From: Chloroflexota bacterium
GTDB taxonomy: Bacteria > Chloroflexota > Dehalococcoidia > Lucifugimonadales > UBA2962
NCBI GenBank assembly: GCA_002699485.1
Contig: PAAV01000041.1
Coordinates: 1 to 47,478 of the forward strand
Direction of reading: 5' to 3'
DNA length: 47,478 nucleotides
The notes beneath the pieces were generated by a model. It saw nothing but the letters and a program-made list of their open reading frames with translations, was not told where the DNA came from and ran no database searches. Numbering within the stretch: the stretch's first letter is position 1; every line of letters starts with the position of its first letter. This document shows, one piece after another, positions 7,943 through 15,410 of the stretch. Both the position numbers and the translations under genes were made by a program.

Positions 7943-9595
7943 TTGAAAAAGTTTATTTTACTTCTTGCTATATTAGGCGGAATATTGGTAGTGGCTTGTG
8001 GCGGATCTGATTCTGTGGAATCAGAATCTGCATCTAACTCCGAATCCACTGCGTCTTCGTCCGTATCGGGTGGAGGGTTTGCCGAATTAGGTCGTGATTT
8101 AAGAGCTCAGAGAATGCGTTCGGCTAGCGTGATTTTGCAGGATGGTCGTGTTCTAGTAACAGGAGGTAACCAGCCAGCGTTTCAAGCTGGAGCTGTTAAA
8201 ACTGCTGAGGTTTGGACAGCGGGATCTGATCAATGGGAATTTACAGACGATATGATAGTTGAACGATTTTCTCATTCGATGGTTGTTTTACAAGATGGGC
8301 GAGTTCTATCTGCCGGTGGGAGAGACCTGAAAAATACCGGCACCAATAAAGCAGATATATGGGACCCTAAAACCGGTAATTGGACTGCAGCTGCCGATAT
8401 GATTGAGGCTCATGAGTCTTTTCCTATGGTGCTACTTAATGATGGTCGAGTGATAGTGGCAGGTGGCTCTGCTCGGGATTATAATCCAACTAATTTGGCT
8501 GAAATATATGACCCTAATACCGACACATGGACGCAGATCGGCGGTATGTCGGTAGAGAGGATTTGGCATACAGGGACTGTGCTAAGTGACGGTCGTGTGT
8601 TATTTGCTGGTGGCGGTGATCCTGACGGTCCCTATATTAAAAATACTGAGATATATGACCCTGCTAAAGACACATGGTTTTCTGCAGGTGAAATGAACGT
8701 AGGTAGGACACAACATACAGCTACATTGCTGAAAGACGGACGTGTGCTAGTAGTTGGCGGCCGTGGTAAAAGACAGACTTCAGAAATATATGATCCGTCT
8801 ACCAACACTTGGGGTGAAATGGCAGACTTAAACGAACCTCGAGCCGAGCATATAGCAATAGTTTTATCTGATGGAAGGGTGTTAGTTATCGCAGGAACTG
8901 GTAGCAGGCCCTCGGTAGAAGTATGGGATCCTAGCAATAACTCCTGGGACTCAATCGGCAAATTACAGGTTGGGCGGTATAGACACTTAGCTGAACTGCT
9001 TAAAGACAATCGAATATTGGTTTTTGGCGGTAATGGAGAAGATGGAATACTTGCTTCAACTGAAATAATCAATATTGAAGTAGGATCGGAGGTCGAACAA
9101 GTTGTATCGACCGGTACAGCTGATCCTCAACTACCAACACCTGCTGCCATAGTAGATACACCGGTGCCTACCGCGACTGCCGTTATAGTTGGTCGTGATG
9201 TGTATGAAGAACCTTTAGAAGATCCAATAGAAGCCGAGCCTGACGGTTCGGCCAGTCTGGTTCCTAACGGGCAGCCTGTGAGGTTGCCAATTGGAGGTAT
9301 AATTGCTAGTCCTAGTTTGCAAACCGGCCTAGTAGCTGTTTTTATAGAGGTGATATCAGATACGCGTTGTCCAACTGGGGAAACATGTGATGAACCTGGA
9401 GAAGCAATAATACTTCTGGAATTAAGACAGCAAGATGCGCCTTTTGGTACTACTGAAATGACCCTTGGTGCCGATCAGGCGCTTCCATCGGTTAAAAAGT
9501 TAGGGAAGTATTCTACAGTATTTGTAGATCTGGAATATGACTCAGATAATAACCCGATACTTACTCTAGCTATGGTTCAGTGGCGTAAAAAATAA
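7943..9595 (+). CDS. Kelch-repeat lipoprotein
   Basis: An exported, lipid-anchored protein of 550 residues. I place the start at TTG 7943 (AAAGG upstream) rather than GTG 7934; this gives a normal lipoprotein signal, with two lysines, a hydrophobic stretch and the lipobox VVAC at Cys19, followed by a Gly/Ser/Glu-rich linker. Residues about 55-370 contain seven Kelch motifs, each with a DGRVLVxGG-type strand followed by an EIYDPxTxTW strand, consistent with a beta-propeller. After a Pro/Thr-rich linker (about 375-425) comes a separate beta-rich C-terminal domain with a short Cys pair (RCPTGETC). Such domains suggest binding to ligands or surfaces rather than a known reaction. It stands alone between two operons. 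Confidence 0.85.
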   Translation: MKKFILLLAILGGILVVACGGSDSVESESASNSESTASSSVSGGGFAELGRDLRAQRMRSASVILQDGRVLVTGGNQPAFQAGAVKTAEVWTAGSDQWEFTDDMIVERFSHSMVVLQDGRVLSAGGRDLKNTGTNKADIWDPKTGNWTAAADMIEAHESFPMVLLNDGRVIVAGGSARDYNPTNLAEIYDPNTDTWTQIGGMSVERIWHTGTVLSDGRVLFAGGGDPDGPYIKNTEIYDPAKDTWFSAGEMNVGRTQHTATLLKDGRVLVVGGRGKRQTSEIYDPSTNTWGEMADLNEPRAEHIAIVLSDGRVLVIAGTGSRPSVEVWDPSNNSWDSIGKLQVGRYRHLAELLKDNRILVFGGNGEDGILASTEIINIEVGSEVEQVVSTGTADPQLPTPAAIVDTPVPTATAVIVGRDVYEEPLEDPIEAEPDGSASLVPNGQPVRLPIGGIIASPSLQTGLVAVFIEVISDTRCPTGETCDEPGEAIILLELRQQDAPFGTTEMTLGADQALPSVKKLGKYSTVFVDLEYDSDNNPILTLAMVQWRKK

Positions 9596-9621
9596 AGTAA
9601 CCAAATCTTGTCTAGACTTAG

Positions 9622-9663
9622 AATAGATTATCCGTGTTAAACATCTAATATGGATAATCTATT
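9622..9663. terminator. Perfect 12-bp inverted repeat between convergent genes
   Basis: Arms 9622-9633 (AATAGATTATCC) and 9652-9663 (GGATAATCTATT) are exact reverse complements separated by 18 bases. The repeat lies where the Kelch gene and the unknown 251-residue gene converge, and the right arm includes the last codons of the latter. It is AT-rich and lacks a strong T run, so it is a weak candidate for a two-way terminator; an RNA-stability hairpin or protein site is equally possible. Confidence 0.4.
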
Positions 9664-10400
9664 GGTTTATCCTTATCCGTGCCACCGTTATCATTTGTAG
9701 ACTCTTTTCCCTTGTCACTTTTATCTTTATCAGAAGTTTTCTCAGGTTCGTTTTCTGTTACATCAGAAGATTTACGTTGAGCCTCAACCATCAATTTTAT
9801 TTGATTGTCGACCCATCTTTTAACCGCGTCAAAAGACGGTGGGGAAACATAAAAAACCTGGATATCTTCTGGAAACTGTATTTTATGATTTTCATTCACG
9901 ATCAATAATGCTGCTTCGTCTTTAGGTATAGTCGAATCGATGATTGTAGAGGCATGAGACCACCTTTTAGCGGTCGACTCTTCTAAATTCTTAAGAATTA
10001 ATGAATATACTTTTTCACTAGTTAGTCCGGCCGAGGAGCAAATACGCCAATCATATTCTTCTTGCACTAAAACTTTATCTTCAAGGGATTCAAGTTTTGC
10101 GGTAGATTTACATAACGTGTTTATAAAAGGATAAGCATACGAATTGATATTGTTTACAGATTCTAAGCCAGTTTCTCCAGATTCAAATACGCCTTCGTGA
10201 TATACCCGGGTGATTTTTGCAAGAGATTGCTCAAGGTTGTCAATTTGACTTCTAACATCCGTCCAATAGGTTTCCAATTTCGATTTCAAGTCGTCAGGCA
10301 CTCCTTGGAAACCAAACATGGATGCCACAAGATATATTTTGCGGCCTCCCTTATATGAGGATGCTTTAGGTTTAGGTATTTGAGTTAGTTTTTCTGGCAT
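9645..10400 (-). CDS. Unknown protein, last gene of the formate operon
   Basis: I do not recognise the family. The 251-residue protein has no signal peptide or membrane segment. Residues 20-35 form a short hydrophobic start (KIYLVASMFGFQGVP), 36-190 look mainly helical with charged stretches, and the segment IQVFYVSPPSFDAVKRWVDNQI near 180-205 may be a conserved core. From about residue 215 it becomes a low-complexity, Lys/Asp/Glu-rich tail ending in PIDYPY, probably disordered. It starts with ATG 20 bases after the fdhA stop, so it is almost certainly co-transcribed with formate dehydrogenase. An accessory, assembly or regulatory role is inference from place only; it is not FdhD, which lacks this composition. 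Confidence 0.75.
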   Translation of the reverse strand: MPEKLTQIPKPKASSYKGGRKIYLVASMFGFQGVPDDLKSKLETYWTDVRSQIDNLEQSLAKITRVYHEGVFESGETGLESVNNINSYAYPFINTLCKSTAKLESLEDKVLVQEEYDWRICSSAGLTSEKVYSLILKNLEESTAKRWSHASTIIDSTIPKDEAALLIVNENHKIQFPEDIQVFYVSPPSFDAVKRWVDNQIKLMVEAQRKSSDVTENEPEKTSDKDKSDKGKESTNDNGGTDKDKPIDYPY

Positions 10401-10420
10401 GATTTTGTCTTACTAAAGTT

Positions 10421-13147
10421 TTATTTTCGAATTTTTCTTATACGAACAGCACACACTTTATATTCCGGTATTTTGGAGCTTTCATCTAAAGCAGAATTCG
10501 TCAAAAAGTTTGCAGCTGAGTTTTTGAGCTTAGTGAACGGAACAAAAATTTGCCCTGGCTCCATTTTAGTATCAAATATTGCTCTGGCTTCAAGCGATCC
10601 TCGCCTCGATATAACTTTAACCCAGTCGCCATTTTTAATGTTGTAAGTTGATCCGTCGTTTATGTTAATAGAAACTTCAAGTTCACTGCTACGCGCCATG
10701 AGTTTGTCAGACCTTTTAGTAATTGTTCCACCATGCCAGTGATAAAGTGTTCGACCAGTGTTTAGAATTAGAGGGAATTTATTATTTGGCATTTCTTGTG
10801 CAGCTATTCCTTGTTCAAATGGAAAGAACTTTGCTCTACTTCCTCTTGGAAAGTCGTCCTGATACAAATAACGAGTTCCAGGATGATTAATATCTGGGCA
10901 TGGCCATTGAATTCCACCTTCTGATTCTAGTCGGTCATAGTTTATCCCTTTAAACATCGGAGTTAATTTTGCCATTTCGTCCCAAATCTCAGAGGTGTTT
11001 TTATATGAAAATTGATCATTTAAATTTAACTTGTAACGATCAGACATTACATGGGCAAGCTGACTAAATATTTGCCAATCCGGACGACTTTCCCCGACAG
11101 GTTTTACAAGCTTTTTAACCCTTTGTACTCTTCTCTCACTATTTGTAAAAGTTCCGTCTTTTTCAGCAAATGATGTGGCCGGGAGTACAATATCAGCTAA
11201 TTCTGCAGTTTCGTGCATGAAAATATCCTGAACAATAAGCAACTCCAGTTTTTTAAATGTTTCCTCTGTGTGTGCTAAATCAGGCTCACTTAATAAAGGA
11301 TTTTCTCCTGTAACATACATTGCCTTGATTTCACCGGCATCAATGGCTTTAACCATTTCAGTTACCACTAATCCATTTTTATCAGGTAGTTTATTCGCAC
11401 CCCAGGCTTTCTGGAATTTTCGGTAAGCATCAGATTCGATTGCTTGGTATCCGGGAAAATTGTCTGGCAGACATCCGGCATCTCCGCAACCCTGGACATT
11501 ATTTTGCCCTCGTAGAGGCGATATTCCTGCACCAGGGATGCCTAACTGTCCTGTTACAAGAGATAGATTAAGTAAGCTGTGGGCATTTGCCGTACCGTTA
11601 GTATGTTGAGTTATACCCATTCCCCAGATCAGACACGAGCCCGAAAAAGGAGGTTTAGCGTAATATTTTGCTGCTTTAACGATATCGCTTGAAGGCACCC
11701 CAGTGATTTTTTCTACATACTCTAGAGAATATTTTTCAATGACTTCCTTCCATTCATCGAAGTTTTCTGTACGATTTGTTATGAAATCAACATTAGCTAA
11801 ATTTTGATCCAAAATAACTTTTGCAATTCCATTTAAAAGAGCCACGTCTGTGCCAGGTCGTGGCCTTAGCCATAAGTCTGCATAGTCACACATTTCAATC
11901 CTTCGGGGGTTGATCACTATCAGTTTCGCACCCTTTTCTATTACTGCTCTTCTCATTCGAGCCGCCGCGACAGGGTGGTTAGAGTTTGCGTCTGATCCAA
12001 TTATTAATAGACAGCCTGCTTCTTCATAATCAATGTATGAGTTACTAGTAGCACCACTGCCTAGTGATTCGAGCATAGCTAAAACAGACGGTGAGTGGCA
12101 TAGCCGTGTGCAGTGGTCGATGTTATTTGAATTCATAAGTAAGCGCGCGAATTTCTGTTGTACATACCCGTCTTCATTCGTTGCTTTTGCACTACATAAA
12201 GTGCCAAACTGAGGGCCTTTATATTCCCATAATTTTTCTGATAGAAAATCAAAAGCGGTATCCCAATCCACCTTACGTAATTTACCATTCTTACGTATTA
12301 AAGGATGAGTTAGCCTGTCTTTGTGGTGCACAAAATTGTATCCAAACCTCCCCTTAACGCAGAGCATTCCTAAACTGGATTGATTTTCCGGATCATCCAT
12401 AACTTCAATTATTCGATCAGATGAACTCATGTTTGCTTGAATACCACACCCGACGCCGCAGTATGGGCAGGTAGTAGTAACCGTTTTTACAGTTGGTTCA
12501 GGCACTTTTTTCGTTCTGATAGCACCGGTTGGGCATACGGACAAACATTGTCCACAAGTGGTGCAATTTGATTCAATTAATGGCTGATCGCCGAATGTTC
12601 CGATTCGGCTATTGAGATTACCTGCCCCAAGGAAATCTATGGCACCTATAAATTGATGACCATCTTGGCAAGCTTGAACACATCGGCCACATAATATGCA
12701 GTCACGCATAGCAATATCAAACACGGGATTAGATTCATCAGTTTTTTGTCTTTTGCGTGAGCTCCATCGGGAGTTTTTTATTCCATGATGCTTTAAAGCG
12801 GTGGATAATTCTTGATAATCTTTTTCAATATTTTTGCCCGAATCATTATTCTGATGGTCGCCCATAAGCATTGCAACTGTCAGCTCTAAAACACCTGAGC
12901 GAGTATTTCTAACATCCGATGTTTCAGTCCAGATTTCCATTCCATCATTCACCGGAGTTGAGCATGAGGCTGGATATCCGTTTACACCATCAATTTTAAC
13001 GAGACAAGTTCTGCATGCCCCTATAGGTTTCATGTCTGGGTCTTTACAGAGCTGGCTAATATATGTACCTGAACTATTTATAGCTTCCAATACGGTACTG
13101 CCGTCAGGCACTTCCATCTGATGTCCATTGATATTTATGTTTAACAA
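10421..13147 (-). CDS. fdhA: NAD-linked formate dehydrogenase catalytic (alpha) subunit, Cys type
   Basis: Oxidises formate to CO2 at a Mo or W bis-pterin centre and passes electrons along iron-sulfur clusters to the NuoE/F-like partners. Order in 908 residues: N-terminal [2Fe-2S] domain (Cys34, 45, 48, 62); a His98 region where the usual three Cys ligands are absent; two [4Fe-4S] sites (Cys150/153/156/160 and Cys195/198/201/205); the catalytic domain's own cluster (Cys227, 230, 234, 263); the metal ligand Cys350 followed by His351 in RLCHSPSV; and a C-terminal pterin-binding barrel from about 790. There is no selenocysteine codon and no Tat signal, so it is cytoplasmic. Start is TTG with AGGAGG eleven bases ahead. 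FdhD is not in the window. Confidence 0.9.
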   Translation of the reverse strand: MLNININGHQMEVPDGSTVLEAINSSGTYISQLCKDPDMKPIGACRTCLVKIDGVNGYPASCSTPVNDGMEIWTETSDVRNTRSGVLELTVAMLMGDHQNNDSGKNIEKDYQELSTALKHHGIKNSRWSSRKRQKTDESNPVFDIAMRDCILCGRCVQACQDGHQFIGAIDFLGAGNLNSRIGTFGDQPLIESNCTTCGQCLSVCPTGAIRTKKVPEPTVKTVTTTCPYCGVGCGIQANMSSSDRIIEVMDDPENQSSLGMLCVKGRFGYNFVHHKDRLTHPLIRKNGKLRKVDWDTAFDFLSEKLWEYKGPQFGTLCSAKATNEDGYVQQKFARLLMNSNNIDHCTRLCHSPSVLAMLESLGSGATSNSYIDYEEAGCLLIIGSDANSNHPVAAARMRRAVIEKGAKLIVINPRRIEMCDYADLWLRPRPGTDVALLNGIAKVILDQNLANVDFITNRTENFDEWKEVIEKYSLEYVEKITGVPSSDIVKAAKYYAKPPFSGSCLIWGMGITQHTNGTANAHSLLNLSLVTGQLGIPGAGISPLRGQNNVQGCGDAGCLPDNFPGYQAIESDAYRKFQKAWGANKLPDKNGLVVTEMVKAIDAGEIKAMYVTGENPLLSEPDLAHTEETFKKLELLIVQDIFMHETAELADIVLPATSFAEKDGTFTNSERRVQRVKKLVKPVGESRPDWQIFSQLAHVMSDRYKLNLNDQFSYKNTSEIWDEMAKLTPMFKGINYDRLESEGGIQWPCPDINHPGTRYLYQDDFPRGSRAKFFPFEQGIAAQEMPNNKFPLILNTGRTLYHWHGGTITKRSDKLMARSSELEVSININDGSTYNIKNGDWVKVISRRGSLEARAIFDTKMEPGQIFVPFTKLKNSAANFLTNSALDESSKIPEYKVCAVRIRKIRK

Positions 13148-13162
13148 TAGATTAGGATCCTC

Positions 13163-13342
13163 CTAACGGTCGCTATTACCGCTGCCTTTTGTTTTACTTT
13201 GACCTAAGGTAAGGCATAGTATACCGGCAAGCGTAAGTCCGATTATGGTGCCAATGTATACTTTTCCAGTGATGGAGCCTATTATGACTCCAATTAAAAT
13301 ACCACCTATTGTGCACGCTATCATCCTAGCGTTAAATTTCAT
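13163..13342 (-). CDS. Small glycine-zipper membrane protein inside the fdh operon
   Basis: A 59-residue reading frame that fills the space between the NuoF-like gene and fdhA. It starts MKFNARMIACTIGGIL, has two hydrophobic stretches (about residues 8-24 and 28-46) rich in spaced glycines (GGILIGVIIG and YIGTIIGLTLAG), and ends in a polar Lys/Ser/Gly tail. It looks like a two-span glycine-zipper hairpin. Its ATG overlaps the upstream stop as ATGA, which strongly supports translation by coupling, and the AGGAGG for fdhA lies just past its stop. I do not recognise a named family. It could tether the soluble dehydrogenase complex to the membrane, but this is inference from location. Confidence 0.72.
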   Translation of the reverse strand: MKFNARMIACTIGGILIGVIIGSITGKVYIGTIIGLTLAGILCLTLGQSKTKGSGNSDR

Positions 13343-14937
13343 ATTTGATTTGCCTTTGTTAACAGTTGATCATTAAAAAAGTGTATTAATGAAAAAACTG
13401 GATTTCCTGCTGCTTGTCCTAACCCGCACAGAGACGAATCTTTTATTACCAGCGCTAGGTTTTGCAACTCTTTTAAGTCATCATTAGTTGCATTTTGATC
13501 GATAAACTTGTCAATTAATTCAACAAGTTTTGGAGTGCCCTCTCGACACGGTGTACATTTACCACATGATTCGTCGGCATTGTAAGAGGCTAGATGCCTA
13601 ATAGACTCTACGATTTGAATAGTGTCATCAAGTACAATTACCCCACCTGCCCCTAGAATTATACCTCCGTCACTTATATTACCGGGTGATATTTTTGTAT
13701 CGATAAGGCTTGGAGGCAATAAGCCGCTGGATGGGCCACCAATTCCAATTGCCTTAATTGATTTAGACGATGGTAATCCGCCTCCGATATCATCTACTAA
13801 ATATTTTAGAGTGGTGCCAAATGGAACTTCAGCGAGTCCAGTGCGCTTTACGGCTCCAGAGAGGCTGATCAACTTAGTACCTGTCTGGTTGTCAGTTCCA
13901 ATTGCTGTGAAATTCGAAACAGGATTTGCAAAAATGTAAGGAAGGTTGGCAAGAGTCTCGGCATTATTGATTATTGTAGGGGAGGCGAGGTAGCCAGACT
14001 CGGTAGGGAATGGAGGTCTTAAACGAGGTTCGCGCCTATAGCCTTCCATAGTATTGATAAGAGTTGTTTCTTCACCACATACATAGCCGCCTGCTCCTCT
14101 TCGAATCTCTATTTTAACTGGCCATTTAGACCCCATTATGCCATCTTTTAAAATACCTGCGTCTATTATTTCTTTTACAGCTGAGTCCATTCTTTCATAG
14201 GACAGTTCTGCCTCGGCATTGATATAGAAGAAAACATGTTCAGCACCCACTGCATACGCTGCAATTAGAGCACCCTCAATGATCTTATGCGGCACTCCTT
14301 CCATGAGATGTCTGTCTTTGAAAATGCCAGGCTCACCCTCTTCAGAGTTAACAACAATGTATTTACTGTCTCCTTTTGCTTTTCTTGCTCCTTTCCATTT
14401 CAGTGCCGTTGGGAAATAAGCACCGCCACGACCTCTTAGGCCGGAACTTTTGACTCTCTCTATTACTTTATCTGGCTCGGATGATACGGCGTTGAATAAT
14501 CCATAATATCCTTTATTCGAAACATATTCTGAGAGGTTAATTGCATCAATCTCTCCACATGTGTTTAGTAACACTCTAGTCTGGTTATTTGTAAACTCAT
14601 TCGCATCATCATCGAATCTTAACGGAGACATATTGCCTTCAATTAGCGTGGCAATTCGAACTGCTATAGATGCATCTACCTTTTCAAGATTTACGGCACT
14701 TCCATCAGGACTTTCCACGCTCACTTTAGGGCCATTAAAACATGCTCCATCGCAACCAGCGACTACCATGTAAGCATTAGAGGTTAAATGATCAGTAAAT
14801 GATTGCATGACCTCTTTTGCTCCCAAAGAACTAGAGCAGTGGCCCAATTGCACGGTAACTCTGTATTTATCAGCTTTTGCTGATAAATCTAACTTTGCTT
14901 GATTTTGTAATTGTTTATAAAGTGATTCGTTGATCAA
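13339..14937 (-). CDS. NuoF-like NADH/FMN subunit with N-terminal thioredoxin-like domain (FDH beta)
   Basis: Transfers electrons between iron-sulfur clusters and NAD(P) through FMN. The 532-residue protein has an N-terminal thioredoxin-like ferredoxin domain (residues 25-95; Cys34, Cys62, Cys66), then the NuoF core with SGLRGRGGAYFPTALKW, NSEEGEPGIFKDRHLME and GAGGYVCGEETTLI for FMN and NADH, and the [4Fe-4S] ligands Cys458, Cys461, Cys464 and Cys504. This layout matches HoxF/FdsB-type subunits. The N-terminal domain shows three rather than four cluster cysteines, the first pair being CSSSL. The TTG start overlaps the NuoE-like stop (TTGA). It partners FdhA and perhaps also AOR. Confidence 0.9.
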   Translation of the reverse strand: MINESLYKQLQNQAKLDLSAKADKYRVTVQLGHCSSSLGAKEVMQSFTDHLTSNAYMVVAGCDGACFNGPKVSVESPDGSAVNLEKVDASIAVRIATLIEGNMSPLRFDDDANEFTNNQTRVLLNTCGEIDAINLSEYVSNKGYYGLFNAVSSEPDKVIERVKSSGLRGRGGAYFPTALKWKGARKAKGDSKYIVVNSEEGEPGIFKDRHLMEGVPHKIIEGALIAAYAVGAEHVFFYINAEAELSYERMDSAVKEIIDAGILKDGIMGSKWPVKIEIRRGAGGYVCGEETTLINTMEGYRREPRLRPPFPTESGYLASPTIINNAETLANLPYIFANPVSNFTAIGTDNQTGTKLISLSGAVKRTGLAEVPFGTTLKYLVDDIGGGLPSSKSIKAIGIGGPSSGLLPPSLIDTKISPGNISDGGIILGAGGVIVLDDTIQIVESIRHLASYNADESCGKCTPCREGTPKLVELIDKFIDQNATNDDLKELQNLALVIKDSSLCGLGQAAGNPVFSLIHFFNDQLLTKANQI

Positions 14938-15410
14938 TGTTGATCAATCCTTGGCCTTAAATTGTTCAATGTTTTTTTAAGCTTGATTGCATCCAGGTTG
15001 CTAGACCATTGTCCATCTATACAAACAGTGGGTGCGACCGCGCATAGAAATCCACAAGGAGTTTCTTCTACATCGACGTTATCAGTCTTACATGCAAAAC
15101 CGAGAGCAATATCTAGGAGGTCATTGCTGTTGGCGATTTTACAACTCAAACCGGTACATACTTTTACTATATGTTCACTTGGTTTTTGCAAACGCATTTC
15201 AGAATAGCTTGTAGCAGCTCCATAAGCCTCACTTAATGGCATCTTTATGTGGCGCGCTACCGCTTCAATCGCTGTTTCAGGAAGGTAGTTGTACTTGTGA
15301 TGAACGTAGTGGAGAGCGGGCATTAATTGGTTATGTTCTCTAGGGAAATGACTTTCTAACGCTTTTTTTAGTTCATCTGAGTTTTGTGAGTTGTTTGATA
15401 TCGTATCCAT
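14934..15410 (-). CDS. NuoE-like [2Fe-2S] subunit (FDH gamma)
   Basis: Electron-transfer partner of the NuoF-like protein. The 158-residue sequence begins with a helical region (LMPALHYVHHKYNYLPETAIEAVARHI) typical of NuoE/FdsG, followed by a thioredoxin-like fold with the four cluster ligands Cys85 and Cys90 (VCTGLSC) and Cys119 and Cys123 (PCGFLCAVAP). All four are present, so the cluster should form. The ATG shares one base with the aor stop (TAATG) and the stop overlaps the next start, so aor, this gene and the NuoF-like gene are translationally linked in a chain. Confidence 0.92.
   Translation of the reverse strand: MDTISNNSQNSDELKKALESHFPREHNQLMPALHYVHHKYNYLPETAIEAVARHIKMPLSEAYGAATSYSEMRLQKPSEHIVKVCTGLSCKIANSNDLLDIALGFACKTDNVDVEETPCGFLCAVAPTVCIDGQWSSNLDAIKLKKTLNNLRPRIDQH

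Noticed and set aside
8632-9072. 146-codon minus-strand frame opposite the Kelch repeats
   Set aside because: Regular repeat codons keep the opposite strand open by chance; no signal of its own.
12095-12102. Possible selenocysteine site in formate dehydrogenase
   Set aside because: The metal-ligand codon at residue 350 encodes Cys (RLCHSPSV), not a recoded stop; there is no in-frame TGA in the gene.
13622-13939. 105-codon plus-strand frame opposite the NuoF-like gene
   Set aside because: Antisense shadow of a well-supported gene; composition follows the complement of Gly/Ile-rich codons and matches no family.
14931-14950. Repeated TTGATCAA at the NuoE/NuoF junction
   Set aside because: Two short palindromes explained by the coding sequence of the protein end (IDQ) and the next start (INE); no wider repeat family in the window.
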